From: Thermomicrobium sp. 4228-Ro
GTDB taxonomy: Bacteria; Chloroflexota; Chloroflexia; Thermomicrobiales; Thermomicrobiaceae
DNA length: 64,000 nt
NCBI RefSeq assembly: GCF_026241205.1
Contig: NZ_JAPFQM010000001.1
Span: forward strand, 310,001 to 374,000
Direction: 5' to 3'
Shown here: piece after piece, positions 38,918 through 49,701 of the stretch
Numbering within the stretch: the first letter of the stretch is position 1
How the letters are laid out: every line of letters begins with the position of its first letter
Notes under the pieces: generated by a model
Seen by the model: only the letters and a program-made list of their open reading frames with translations
What the model was told of the DNA's origin: nothing
Databases searched by the model: none
Made by a program: the position numbers and the translations under genes

Positions 38918-40285
38918 ATGTCCGTCCGGTTGCGTATCGGCGTCATCGGTGGTGGAATCGCCGGACTCACTGCTGCCTACCGACTGAGCCGTCTCGGCCA
39001 CGAGGTCATTCTCTGGGAACGACAGCATCAGCTCGGCGGACAAGCCGCAGCATTTCCGCTTCTCGGTACCGCGATCGAGTACTTCTACCATCATCTCTTC
39101 ATGAGCGACCGGGAGATCGTCGCACTCATCGAGGAACTCGGTATCGGTCACCACCTCGTCTGGTTGCCGAGCCGGGTCGGCTTCTACGCACGAGGCCGGA
39201 TTTACCCGCTGTCCTCGGCGCTCGATGTCCTCCGCCTCGGTATCGTCCCCTTGCACGATCGGCTGCGCGTCGGTCTCGTCACCTTCTACCTTCAACATGT
39301 TCACGACTGGCGCCGCTTCGAGGAGGTGACGGCCGAGCAGTGGCTGCGCCGTTGGGTCGGGAACCGTGCATTCGAGCGCATTTGGGGCGCTCAGTTGCGA
39401 GCCAAATTCGGCCCTCGCGCCAGCGAGGTCGCGATGGCCTGGTTTTGGAACAAGATCTACCTGCGGACGAGTTCCCGGCGTTCCCTCTTCGAGCGCGAGC
39501 GGCTCGGCTACATCATGGGCAGCTTCAATGTGCTGATCGATCGTTTGGCCGATGCCATCCGGGAATCGGGAGGCGTGATCTATACCGGGATCGGCACGGA
39601 GTCGATCGAGCGCTCGGAAGGTCTGTGGGTCATTCGCGATTCCACTGGCCGAACGACACCGGTCGATGTCGTCGTCGCGACCGTCCCGTCACCGTTGGTC
39701 GCCAAGCTCTTTCCGCAGCTTCCCGAATCGTACCGGGCCAGGCTCCTCGGTACTGTATACCAGGCAGCGGTCACGCTGCTCCTCCAGACGCGCCACGCAC
39801 TCAGCGACATCTATTGGCTCAACATCGGTGATCCGAACTTGCCTTATACCGGTATCATCGAGCACACGAACTTCATCCCGCCCACCCACTACCAAGGGCA
39901 CCACTTGATCTACGTCAGCAAATACGTTGAGCAATCGCACCCATATCTGGCGTTGCGGGACGAGGAAGTTCTGCAAGCAGCCTTGCAGCAGCTCCCCAAG
40001 GTCAACCCGAATTTCTCCGCCGAATGGGTGGAGGACTACTGGGTCTTCCGTGAACGCGCAGCACAACCGATCGTCACGCTCCGGTACAGCCAGCAGATTC
40101 CTGAGCACCGCACGCCACTCCCGGGAGTCTATGTCGCGAACACTGCGCAAATCTATCCGGAAGACCGCGGAACGACCTACTCCGTCCGGCTCGGGAACGT
40201 CGTGACGTCGCTCGTGCAGGAAGATCTGGTTGCAGGACGTCTCACGCCGACGGTGAATGCCAGCAACGCCCATTCGGCTCGGTGA
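38918..40285 (+). CDS. FAD-dependent NAD(P)-binding oxidoreductase (amine-oxidase/HemY-like fold)
   Basis: A 455-aa flavoprotein. The N-terminal ADP-binding motif GVIGGGIAGLTAAYRLSRLG is followed by VILWERQHQLGGQAAAF; the C-terminal FAD motif PGVYVANTAQIYPEDRGTTYSVRLG is typical. The family includes protoporphyrinogen oxidase-like, carotenoid desaturase-like and polysaccharide-associated oxidoreductases, so the substrate cannot be named. It sits ten bases after secF. No membrane segment or signal peptide is visible. ATG 38918 has a GAGGAG site upstream. Confidence 0.8.
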   Translation: MSVRLRIGVIGGGIAGLTAAYRLSRLGHEVILWERQHQLGGQAAAFPLLGTAIEYFYHHLFMSDREIVALIEELGIGHHLVWLPSRVGFYARGRIYPLSSALDVLRLGIVPLHDRLRVGLVTFYLQHVHDWRRFEEVTAEQWLRRWVGNRAFERIWGAQLRAKFGPRASEVAMAWFWNKIYLRTSSRRSLFERERLGYIMGSFNVLIDRLADAIRESGGVIYTGIGTESIERSEGLWVIRDSTGRTTPVDVVVATVPSPLVAKLFPQLPESYRARLLGTVYQAAVTLLLQTRHALSDIYWLNIGDPNLPYTGIIEHTNFIPPTHYQGHHLIYVSKYVEQSHPYLALRDEEVLQAALQQLPKVNPNFSAEWVEDYWVFRERAAQPIVTLRYSQQIPEHRTPLPGVYVANTAQIYPEDRGTTYSVRLGNVVTSLVQEDLVAGRLTPTVNASNAHSAR

Positions 40286-40340
40286 AGCGAACGCTGCTCG
40301 GCACCCATAAATGCGCCTGTTGCGAACCATAACCTCGCGC

Positions 40341-40370
40341 TTGACAACCCCGCGTCAGCTCGGGTATCGT
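40341..40370 (+). promoter_or_regulatory. icd promoter
   Basis: TTGACA (40341-40346), 18 bases, TATCGT (40365-40370), about 65 bases before ATG 40435, in the 149-base gap after the FAD oxidoreductase. Confidence 0.75.
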
Positions 40371-40434
40371 CGCCGTCTGGGCTTGGCATGCGTGGAAGCG
40401 CGTCGCCGCGTTCGGGAGAGGATGCGACACGAGC

Positions 40435-41895
40435 ATGAAGTATGTAGTAACGCCGGAAGGGAAGAAACTGGTCACGCTCATTCCGGGTGACGGCATCGGC
40501 CCGGAAATCGTGGAAAGCGCCTGTCGTCTCATCGAGGCAGTCGGCGCTCCGATCGAATGGGAAGTCCGGCGAGCTGGTGCGAGTGTCTTCCGCGAAGGTA
40601 TCGCCAGCGGCGTCCCCGACGACACGATCGAGTCGATCAAGCGGACGCGCGTCGTGCTCAAAGGCCCGCTCGAAACGCCGATCGGCTACGGCGAGAAGAG
40701 CGCCAACGTCACGCTTCGAAAGCTTTTCGAAACCTTCGCGAACGTCCGGCCAGTCCGCGAACTCCCGTCCGTTCCGACCCCGTACCGTGGTCGGAACATC
40801 GATCTCGTCGTCGTGCGCGAGAATATCGAGGATCTCTACGCGGCGATCGAATATCGCGAGACAGCCGGCGTCACGACCGCGCACAAGTTGATTTCGTACA
40901 AGGGAAGCGAGAAGATCATCCGCTTCGCCTTCGAACTGGCCCGCGCCGAGGGTCGCCGCAAGGTCACCTGCGCCACCAAGTCCAACATCCTCAAGTTGAC
41001 CGAAGGCTGGTTCCAGCACATCTTCGAGGATATCGCCCGCGAGTACCCCGACATCGAGTCGAACCATCTCATCATCGATAACTGCGCCCACCAGCTCGTC
41101 AAGGCACCAGAGCAGTTCGACGTGATCGTCACGACGAACCTCAACGGGGACATCATCTCCGACCTCGCTTCTGGTCTGGTCGGTGGGCTCGGCTTCGCTC
41201 CCTCCGGAAACTACGGTCACGAAGTCGCGATCTTCGAGCCCGTCCACGGTACCGCTCCCAAGTACGCTGGGAAGAACGTGATCAATCCGACCGCGATGAT
41301 TCTCACCGCCGTGATGATGCTGCGGTACCTCGACGAGTTCGAGGCTGCCGAAACGATCGAGCAAGCGCTGATCGTGACGCTGGAGGAAGGGAAGGCGCTC
41401 ACGCGTGACGTCGTCGGTGACGAGCGTGCCGTCTCCACGACCGCGTTCACCGATGCCATCATCGCGAATCTGGGCCGCCGATCCGCGACATGGACCTCGC
41501 GCCCCTATCGGCCCATCCGCATTCCTGAGCAGCGGCCGGAGTTCGACCCGGTACGGCCAGCACAACGCCGGACGGTCGGCATTGATGTCATCGTCGAGGC
41601 GAGCGAGCCGCCCGATGCGATCGGTGCCACGCTCGAGGGATTGATCGGCGACCTGCCGCTTCGCCTGCACTTGATTTCGAGCCGGGGCCTGCAAGTGTAT
41701 CCAGAAGCGGACACCAGGATCGATTACGTCGATCATTGGCGCTGCCGTTTCCTGGCCACCGAAAGCGAGGTCACGATCCCGACGGTCCTGACGCTCGTCG
41801 AGCGCATCAGCACGCGTTATCGCTGGGGTCATGTTCAGCTCCTATACGAGATGGACGGACAGCCTGGTTTCACGAAGGCCCAAGGCGAAGACTGA
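40435..41895 (+). CDS. icd: Isocitrate dehydrogenase (NADP), Thermus-type with C-terminal extension
   Basis: A 486-aa beta-decarboxylating dehydrogenase. VTLIPGDGIGPEIV begins the fold; VVVRENIEDLYAAIEY and the catalytic Tyr/Lys region follow, with NLNGDIISDLASGLVGGLG and EPVHGTAPKYAGKNVINPTAMI. About 140 residues after residue 345 form an extra domain (VGIDVIVEASEPPDAIG ... WGHVQLLYEMDG), as in the Thermus thermophilus enzyme. It makes 2-oxoglutarate in the TCA cycle. The start is ATG 40435. purE follows 15 bases after the stop. Confidence 0.92.
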   Translation: MKYVVTPEGKKLVTLIPGDGIGPEIVESACRLIEAVGAPIEWEVRRAGASVFREGIASGVPDDTIESIKRTRVVLKGPLETPIGYGEKSANVTLRKLFETFANVRPVRELPSVPTPYRGRNIDLVVVRENIEDLYAAIEYRETAGVTTAHKLISYKGSEKIIRFAFELARAEGRRKVTCATKSNILKLTEGWFQHIFEDIAREYPDIESNHLIIDNCAHQLVKAPEQFDVIVTTNLNGDIISDLASGLVGGLGFAPSGNYGHEVAIFEPVHGTAPKYAGKNVINPTAMILTAVMMLRYLDEFEAAETIEQALIVTLEEGKALTRDVVGDERAVSTTAFTDAIIANLGRRSATWTSRPYRPIRIPEQRPEFDPVRPAQRRTVGIDVIVEASEPPDAIGATLEGLIGDLPLRLHLISSRGLQVYPEADTRIDYVDHWRCRFLATESEVTIPTVLTLVERISTRYRWGHVQLLYEMDGQPGFTKAQGED

Positions 41896-41910
41896 GAACC
41901 GGAGGGACAG

Positions 41911-42429
41911 GTGGGAACCGGCAACGAGGTTCCAACACATCCGATCGTCGGCATCATCATGGGGTCACGGTCGGATTGGGACACGATGAGCCATGCCGCA
42001 GCGACACTCGAGACCCTGGGGATCCCCTACGAGGTCCGTGTCGTTTCCGCTCACCGGACCCCTGACCTGATGTTCGAATATGCGTCCGAGGCCGAGCGGC
42101 GTGGTATCGAGGTCATCATCGCGGGAGCCGGAGGCGCGGCACATTTGCCAGGCATGACGGCTGCGAAAACGGTCTTGCCTGTCCTGGGCGTGCCCGTGCA
42201 AACCCAGGCTCTCCATGGTCTCGACTCGCTCCTGTCGATCGTCCAGATGCCAGCCGGAGTCCCGGTCGGCGCGCTGGCGATCGGACGAGCCGGTGCGGTC
42301 AATGCAGCGCTCCTGGCTGCCGCGATCCTCGGCAACAAGTACCCGGCCATCCGTGAGGCGCTCCGCGCTTTTCGCGAGCAGCAGACACGCTCTGTCCTCG
42401 ATCACCCCGACCCTCGAGAAACCGAGTGA
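41911..42429 (+). CDS. purE: N5-carboxyaminoimidazole ribonucleotide mutase
   Basis: A 172-aa class I PurE in de novo purine synthesis, converting N5-CAIR to CAIR. The active-site motifs [22 protein letters not shown] and [15 protein letters not shown] are all intact, as is [25 protein letters not shown] 41911 has GGAGGG upstream. purK follows 24 bases later, giving the usual purE-purK pair; together they replace a one-step carboxylase. Confidence 0.97.
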   Translation: MGTGNEVPTHPIVGIIMGSRSDWDTMSHAAATLETLGIPYEVRVVSAHRTPDLMFEYASEAERRGIEVIIAGAGGAAHLPGMTAAKTVLPVLGVPVQTQALHGLDSLLSIVQMPAGVPVGALAIGRAGAVNAALLAAAILGNKYPAIREALRAFREQQTRSVLDHPDPRETE

Positions 42430-42453
42430 CACTGTCCAGGACAGGAGCGTTCC

Positions 42454-43563
42454 GTGCTGATCGGTATTCTCGGCGGCGGACAACTTGGACGCATGCTCGC
42501 GCTGGCCGGCTACCCATTCGGCTTGCGGTTCCGCGGTCTCGATCCAGCGCCCGATGCACCTTTAGGCCAGCTCGCTGACCTCGTCGTCGCCCCGTACGAT
42601 GACTCCTCAGCGTTGGATCGGTTCGTCCGGGACCTCGATCTCGTCACGTATGAATTCGAAAACGTTCCCGGTGCCACAGCGCAGTTCCTGTCAGAGCGTG
42701 TCCCGGTTTTTCCGCCGCCGGAAGCACTGATCCACGCACAGGACCGCCTCTTCGAGAAACAGCTCTTCGAGACCTGTGGCATCCCGGTGCCACGTTATGC
42801 TCCGGTTTCCAGTCCGGATGACTTCGCGCGTGCCCTGGAGCAGGTTCCCTTGCCAGCGCTCCTCAAGACACGGCGTCTCGGCTACGACGGGCGCGGTCAG
42901 GCACGCGTGGAGAGAGCGGAAGACCTCCCGCTGGCTTGGGAGCAACTGGGCGGCGTGCCGTGCCTGCTCGAGGAGCGTATTCCGTTCGACTTCGAGGTCT
43001 CGCTGCTCGCAGCACGCTCTCGCAGCGGCGAACTCGCTTTCTACCCGCTCGTCGAGAACCAGCATACGGAAGGTATTCTCGCCATTTCCCGCGCTCCGGC
43101 ACCACGTGCATCCCGCCAGCTCCAGCATCTGGCAGAACGGTACGTGCGCGCTCTGCTGGAACGGCTCGCGTACGTCGGCGTCCTCGCTGTCGAGTTCTTC
43201 GTCGTCGGCGACCAACTGCTCGCCAACGAGATGGCACCGCGTGTTCATAACAGTGGGCACTGGACGATCGAGGGAGCCGAAACGAGCCAGTTCGAGCAGC
43301 ATCTCCGCGCTCTTCTGGATTGGCCCCTCGGCTCGACCACGCCACGCGGCCATGCGGCGATGGTCAACCTACTCGGCACGGTCCCACCGATCGCATCGCT
43401 CCTCGCCATACCGAACGCGCACGTCCACCTGTACGGGAAGGCACCACGGCCACGGCGGAAGCTCGGGCACGTGACGGTGCGCGCAGATACAGCGGACGAG
43501 CGAGATGCACTCGTCCGCCGCGTGCTGGAGGTCGTCTCGCTTCCCGCACCGGTCTCGATCTGA
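42454..43563 (+). CDS. purK: 5-(Carboxyamino)imidazole ribonucleotide synthase
   Basis: A 369-aa ATP-grasp enzyme making N5-CAIR from AIR, bicarbonate and ATP. IGILGGGQLGRMLALAGYPFG is the N-terminal motif; LLKTRRLGYDGRGQARV and ANEMAPRVHNSGHWTIEGA mark the ATP-grasp site. GTG 42454 has AGGAG upstream. The gene ends at 43563 and is followed by a hairpin between it and the convergent ilvD. Confidence 0.97.
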   Translation: MLIGILGGGQLGRMLALAGYPFGLRFRGLDPAPDAPLGQLADLVVAPYDDSSALDRFVRDLDLVTYEFENVPGATAQFLSERVPVFPPPEALIHAQDRLFEKQLFETCGIPVPRYAPVSSPDDFARALEQVPLPALLKTRRLGYDGRGQARVERAEDLPLAWEQLGGVPCLLEERIPFDFEVSLLAARSRSGELAFYPLVENQHTEGILAISRAPAPRASRQLQHLAERYVRALLERLAYVGVLAVEFFVVGDQLLANEMAPRVHNSGHWTIEGAETSQFEQHLRALLDWPLGSTTPRGHAAMVNLLGTVPPIASLLAIPNAHVHLYGKAPRPRRKLGHVTVRADTADERDALVRRVLEVVSLPAPVSI

Positions 43564-43569
43564 AAGCCG

Positions 43570-43592
43570 AGGGCCGGAACCTGTCCGGCCCT
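43570..43592. terminator. Bidirectional hairpin between purK and ilvD
   Basis: AGGGCCGG (43570-43577) pairs with CCGGCCCT (43585-43592) across a 7-base loop, in the 59-base gap between convergent genes. No T run; termination is inferred from position and stem. Confidence 0.6.
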
Positions 43593-43622
43593 CCGTGCGA
43601 GGACTTGTTCCTCGATCGCCGA

Positions 43623-45293
43623 TCACATCCATCTCGGCGTGCGCAAGATCGCACCTTCGGACGCCGAACTGACCAGCGCGGCATAGCGAGCGAACACACC
43701 GTGCGTGAATCGGGGCGGTGGCGGCGTCCAGCGCGACCGGCGCTCCGCGAGTTCAGCCTCCGTGACCTCGAGATCGATACGCCGGTTTTCGACGTCGATC
43801 ACGATCGTGTCACCGTCTTGCACGAATGCGATCGGTCCACCGACCGGTGCCTCAGGCGCGACGTGACCGATCATCAACCCCTTCGTACCGCCGGAGAAGC
43901 GACCGTCGGTCACCAGCGCGACGTGCGGCCCTAGCCCTTCCCCGACGATCGCGGCGGTGATCCCCAGCATCTCGCGCATACCGGGACCACCCTTCGGTCC
44001 CTCATATCGGATCACCACGACGTCTCCCGGCTTGATCTGTTGATCGAGGACCGCCTGCATCGCGTGTTCTTCGGCATCGAAGACACGCGCCGTACCGCGG
44101 AAGTACATCTGCTCCGTGCCAGCGATCTTGAGCACTGCTCCCTCCGGTGCCAGCGAACCACGCAGGATCACGAGTCCACCATGCGGTTTTAGCGGGTTGG
44201 ACGGATGGTAGACTACCGGCTGACCCGGGGCTTCCTGCGCATCGGCAACCGACTCGGCCAATGTCTCGCCTGTCAGCAAGCGCGCTTCACCGTCGACGAG
44301 ACCAGCTTCGAGCAACCGCTTGACGACCAGCTTCGTTCCACCGGCCTTGTAGAGACTCCAGGCGACGTACTTGCCCCACGGCTTGAGATCGGCGATGACC
44401 GGTGTCCGCCGGCTAATTTCGTCGAACTCGTCGATGCTCAATGGGATGCCGAGCTCGTGCGCGATCGCCAGGAGATGCAACACTGCGTTCGTCGAGCCAC
44501 CCGTCGCAGCCACCGCCGCGATCGCGTTCCGCAACGACGTCTTGGTGAGGAAATCCCGCGGCGTGCGGTTCGCTCGGACGACATCCATGAACCGTCGTGC
44601 CGCCTCGCGGGTCGCTTCTGCCTTTTCAGGAGCGACCGCCGGTATCGCGTTGTAGCCCATCGGCGAAAGGCCCATCACCTCGAGCGCCATGGCCATCGTA
44701 TTGGCGGTGTACTGTCCACCACAGGCGCCAGGGCCGGGAATCGCTCGCCGCTCGATCTCGCGGAGCTCTTCGAGCGTGATCTTCCCGGCCGCGTACGCAC
44801 CGACCGCCTCGAAGACCTCGACGATCGTCAGCTCGCGATCGCGCCAGTGCCCAGGTGCGATCGACCCTCCGTAGAGCACCATCGCTGGCACACCGGCTCG
44901 GATCACCCCCATCGCCCCGCCTGGAATCGTCTTGTCGCAGGAGACGATGGCGACGAGGGCGTCGAACTGGTAGCCGTATGCCATCAGCTCGATGGAGTCG
45001 GCGATCACCTCCCGGCTGATGAGCGAGGCCTTCATCGCCTCGGTGCCCATCGAGATGGCGTCATTGACCGCGATCGTGTTGAACTCGACCGGTACCCCGC
45101 CCGCTTCGCGAATCCCTTCGCGCACGTACTGGGCCAGCTCGCGCAGATGGTAGTTGCAGGGCATCGCGTCAGTCCAAGTGTTCGCGATCGCGACGATCGG
45201 CTTCTCGAAATCCTCGTCGCGAAAGCCAACCGCCCGCAACATCGCGCGAGCCGGCGCTCGATCGATCCCGTGCGTGATCCGTTCGCTGCCCAT
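43623..45293 (-). CDS. ilvD: Dihydroxy-acid dehydratase
   Basis: A 556-aa iron-sulfur dehydratase, the third step of Val/Ile (and Leu precursor) synthesis. Cluster cysteines are in [12 protein letters not shown] and [15 protein letters not shown]; the C-terminal block [20 protein letters not shown] is conserved. ATG 45293 has AAGGAG eleven bases upstream. It is monocistronic and 16 kb from ilvBNC, which encode the preceding steps. No leader peptide was seen in its upstream region. Confidence 0.96.
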   Translation of the reverse strand: MGSERITHGIDRAPARAMLRAVGFRDEDFEKPIVAIANTWTDAMPCNYHLRELAQYVREGIREAGGVPVEFNTIAVNDAISMGTEAMKASLISREVIADSIELMAYGYQFDALVAIVSCDKTIPGGAMGVIRAGVPAMVLYGGSIAPGHWRDRELTIVEVFEAVGAYAAGKITLEELREIERRAIPGPGACGGQYTANTMAMALEVMGLSPMGYNAIPAVAPEKAEATREAARRFMDVVRANRTPRDFLTKTSLRNAIAAVAATGGSTNAVLHLLAIAHELGIPLSIDEFDEISRRTPVIADLKPWGKYVAWSLYKAGGTKLVVKRLLEAGLVDGEARLLTGETLAESVADAQEAPGQPVVYHPSNPLKPHGGLVILRGSLAPEGAVLKIAGTEQMYFRGTARVFDAEEHAMQAVLDQQIKPGDVVVIRYEGPKGGPGMREMLGITAAIVGEGLGPHVALVTDGRFSGGTKGLMIGHVAPEAPVGGPIAFVQDGDTIVIDVENRRIDLEVTEAELAERRSRWTPPPPRFTHGVFARYAALVSSASEGAILRTPRWM

Positions 45294-45369
45294 CGTCGAT
45301 TCGACTCCTTTCCCGTCACGCCACCGTGTTCCAGCGCATTGTACCGCCGCATTCGCGTGGCATGCGGGT

Positions 45370-45399
45370 TTGCTTTTCTCAGATGCCCCTGACTACCAT
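45370..45399 (+). promoter_or_regulatory. Possible gpmI promoter
   Basis: TTGCTT (45370-45375), 18 bases, TACCAT (45394-45399), about 46 bases before GTG 45445. Confidence 0.5.
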
Positions 45400-45444
45400 C
45401 AGCGCAGCACGTGCCGCGGGCCAACAGCGAGGGAGGGAGCATCA

Positions 45445-47004
45445 GTGGAGCACGTACCGTTCGTCTGTCTCGTCGTCCTGGATGGCTGGGCGATCGGTCC
45501 GGACTACCCTGGCAACGCGATCCGCGCAGCCCACACACCGGTGATGGATCGCCTCCAGGCGACCTACCCGATGACGACGCTCCGCTGCTGGGGCCGCGAC
45601 GTTGGACTCCCCGACGATCAGATGGGCAACTCGGAAGTCGGTCATCTCAATCTCGGAGCCGGCCGCATCGTCTATCAGCTCATCACGCGCATCGATCTCG
45701 CGATCGAAGACGGGTCATTCTTCCGTAATGAAGCCTTCTTGAAAGCTGTCCAGCGAGCCCGCGAGCCCGGTCGCACGTTGCACCTTATGGGACTCATCGG
45801 CGATGGCGGCGTACACAGCCACCAGCGGCATCTCGTGGCGCTGCTGGAACTCGCTGCGCGCACTCAGGTTTCACGCGTCGCCGTGCACGCATTCACCGAT
45901 GGTCGCGACACCTCCCCGAATAGTGGTATCGACCACATGCGCGAACTCCTCGCAACGATGGAACGTCTCCACACGGGCTTCGTCGCCTCCGTCAGCGGAC
46001 GGTACTACGCGATGGACCGCGACAAGCGGTGGGAACGAACGAAACGCGCCTATGACGCGATCGTCTGTGGCCAGGGACGAACAGCCCGCTCGCCGCTCGA
46101 GGCGATCGAGCGGAGTTACGCCGAGGGCGTGACCGACGAGTTCATCGTTCCGACCGTGATCGTCGACGAGAACGAGCGACCACTGGCGACGATTCGCGAC
46201 GGCGACGCGGTCATCTTCTTCAATTTCCGGGCCGACCGAGCCCGGCAGCTGACGCAGGCGCTCACCGATCCGCACTTCACCGCCTTCGAACGCTGTTCCT
46301 GGCCGGGCGACCTGTTGATGGTGACGATGGCTGAGTACGAACCGCACTTTCCTGTCCTGGTTGCGTTCACCCCGGATCTCGTCGAAATGCCGCTCGCACG
46401 CGTCCTGTCCGAAGCTGGCCTCCGCCAGTTCCATACTGCGGAAACGGAAAAATACGCGCATGTCACCTATTTTTTCAATGGCGGACGAGAGGAACCGTTT
46501 CCCGGTGAGGACCGCTTGCTCGTCCCCTCACCGAAGGTGCCGACCTACGACTTGAAACCGGAAATGAGCGCTCCTGAAGTGACCGACGCCGCGGTCGAGG
46601 CTATCCGTTCAGGAGCGTACGCGTTCGTTCTCGTCAACTACGCCAATCCCGATATGGTCGGCCATACCGGCGTGTTCGAGGCAGCAGTCAAGGCGGTCGA
46701 ATGCGTCGACACCTGTGTCGGCCGGATCGAAGCAGCCGTGCGCTCGGTCGGTGGCTATCTCGTCGTCACGGCCGATCACGGGAACGCTGACGAAATGCTC
46801 ATACCGGGCACGAACGAAGTCTGGACCGCCCACACGAAGAATCCCGTGCCCTTCGTTCTGGTAGCCCCGGAGGGAAGCCGCTTCCGGCATGTCCCGCTGC
46901 GTCGTGGCGGACGACTCGCCGATGTCGCCCCGACTATCCTCGAGCTGATGGGGATCCCGCAACCGACTGAAATGACCGGGGTGAGTCTCACGCGGCTGGA
47001 TTGA
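45445..47004 (+). CDS. gpmI: Phosphoglycerate mutase, 2,3-BPG-independent
   Basis: A 519-aa alkaline-phosphatase superfamily enzyme interconverting 3- and 2-phosphoglycerate. The first metal Asp is in LVVLDGWAIG, the phospho-Ser in QMGNSEVGHLNLGAG. The RYYAMDRDKRWERT block is typical, as are the NYANPDMVGHTG and TADHGNADEM metal motifs. GTG 45445 has GGAGGG about eight bases upstream. It converges with eno, the next glycolytic enzyme, across a shared terminator. Confidence 0.97.
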   Translation: MEHVPFVCLVVLDGWAIGPDYPGNAIRAAHTPVMDRLQATYPMTTLRCWGRDVGLPDDQMGNSEVGHLNLGAGRIVYQLITRIDLAIEDGSFFRNEAFLKAVQRAREPGRTLHLMGLIGDGGVHSHQRHLVALLELAARTQVSRVAVHAFTDGRDTSPNSGIDHMRELLATMERLHTGFVASVSGRYYAMDRDKRWERTKRAYDAIVCGQGRTARSPLEAIERSYAEGVTDEFIVPTVIVDENERPLATIRDGDAVIFFNFRADRARQLTQALTDPHFTAFERCSWPGDLLMVTMAEYEPHFPVLVAFTPDLVEMPLARVLSEAGLRQFHTAETEKYAHVTYFFNGGREEPFPGEDRLLVPSPKVPTYDLKPEMSAPEVTDAAVEAIRSGAYAFVLVNYANPDMVGHTGVFEAAVKAVECVDTCVGRIEAAVRSVGGYLVVTADHGNADEMLIPGTNEVWTAHTKNPVPFVLVAPEGSRFRHVPLRRGGRLADVAPTILELMGIPQPTEMTGVSLTRLD

Positions 47005-47034
47005 AACGATCGAAGTACCGCGCTAGCTGGAACG

Positions 47035-47079
47035 AGCGCGACCCGAATCGGTCACGATCGCTCCGATCCGGGTCGCGCT
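47035..47079. terminator. Bidirectional terminator between gpmI and eno
   Basis: An 11-bp stem (AGCGCGACCCG with CGGGTCGCGCT) extended after one mismatch by five more pairs (ATCGG/CCGAT). It fills most of the 107-base gap between convergent genes. Confidence 0.75.
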
Positions 47080-47111
47080 GAATCTGACGCTCACCTGTAC
47101 CGCACCGGTTA

Positions 47112-48550
<1,439 letters not shown>

Positions 48551-48594
48551 CAGGCCGCGTCCTCCGGACGCGCGACGAGAGACCGGAGTCGACG

Positions 48595-49668
48595 ATGCTC
48601 TCGAGTCCCGGGAGGCATGGGGTGAGCAGCGGGGAAATCGATCAGCTCCGTGAGCGCGCACTGCACGAGTTGCAGGAAGTGACGACGCACGAAGCGCTCG
48701 CACAATGGCATGCGCGGTACCTCGGCCGTCGCGGTGAAATCACGCAGCGGTTGCGCGGCCTCGGATCGTTGCCAGCGGACGTCCGGCCACAGGTGGGGCG
48801 TGCGCTCAACGCGCTCAAGGAAACGCTGGAGACCGCGTACGCGGAACGCGAGCGCATCGTCCGCGAACTCGAACTCGCCGCTCGCATCGAGGCCGAGGCA
48901 GTCGATGTCACCTTACCTGGCCGCAGGCCAGCGATCGGCACCCTGCACCCTGTCACGCAGATGATCCGCGAGGTAACGGATATCTTCGCGCACCTCGGTT
49001 TCCAGGTCGTCGAGGGACCGGAGGTCGAATATGGCTACTACGCGTTCGACGCACTGAACATTCCGCCTGAGCATCCGGCCCGTGACGTCTGGGACACGAT
49101 CTTCATCGAGTCGGACCAGAAGGAGATCGTCCTCCGGCCGCATACATCTCCAATGCAGATTCGCGTGATGGAGCGGCGGAAGCCGCCGGTCCGCGTCGTC
49201 GTACCGGGGCGATGTTACCGGTACGAGGCGGTCGACGCGACACACGAATGGCACTTCCACCAGATCGAAGGGCTCGCTGTCGACGAGCACATCACGATGG
49301 CTGACCTCAAGGGGACACTCGCCGAGTTCGCGCGGCAGCTCTTCGGTCGTGAACGACGCGTGCGCTTCCGCTGCGACTTCTTTCCCTTCGTCGAACCAGG
49401 CGTCGACTTCGCGATCGATTGCATGTTCTGTCGCGGGGAAGGCTGCCGGGTCTGTGGGGGATCTGGTTGGATCGAGATCCTCGGTGCCGGAATGGTCCAT
49501 CCGCAGGTGCTCCGGAACGTCGGCTACGATCCCGAACGCTACACTGGATGGGCATTCGGGATGGGTGTCGAACGCCTCGTCATGCTGAAATACGGTGTTC
49601 CGGATATTCGCTACTTCTACCAGGGAGACCTCCGTTTCCTGAGCCAGTTCGAGCGGATTCCGATCTGA
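48595..49668 (+). CDS. pheS: Phenylalanyl-tRNA synthetase alpha subunit
   Basis: A 357-aa class II synthetase catalytic subunit. A coiled-coil N-terminus (about 1-100) precedes HPVTQMIREVTDIFAHLGF, motif 2 VVPGRCYRYEAVDATHEWHFHQIEGL and motif 3 GWAFGMGVERLVMLKYG. A CMFCRGEGCRVCGGSGW insertion could bind zinc and is seen in several phyla. ATG 48595 has CCGGAG upstream; GTG 48622 is an alternative. pheT follows after 33 bases. Confidence 0.97.
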   Translation: MLSSPGRHGVSSGEIDQLRERALHELQEVTTHEALAQWHARYLGRRGEITQRLRGLGSLPADVRPQVGRALNALKETLETAYAERERIVRELELAARIEAEAVDVTLPGRRPAIGTLHPVTQMIREVTDIFAHLGFQVVEGPEVEYGYYAFDALNIPPEHPARDVWDTIFIESDQKEIVLRPHTSPMQIRVMERRKPPVRVVVPGRCYRYEAVDATHEWHFHQIEGLAVDEHITMADLKGTLAEFARQLFGRERRVRFRCDFFPFVEPGVDFAIDCMFCRGEGCRVCGGSGWIEILGAGMVHPQVLRNVGYDPERYTGWAFGMGVERLVMLKYGVPDIRYFYQGDLRFLSQFERIPI

Positions 49669-49701
49669 TCGACACCTCGCACGGAAGGTGGGCGGATTCC
49701 G

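Noticed and set aside
48551-48594. Possible Phe leader or T-box before pheS
   Set aside because: Only about 40 transcribed bases precede the start, too short, and no Phe-codon run is present.
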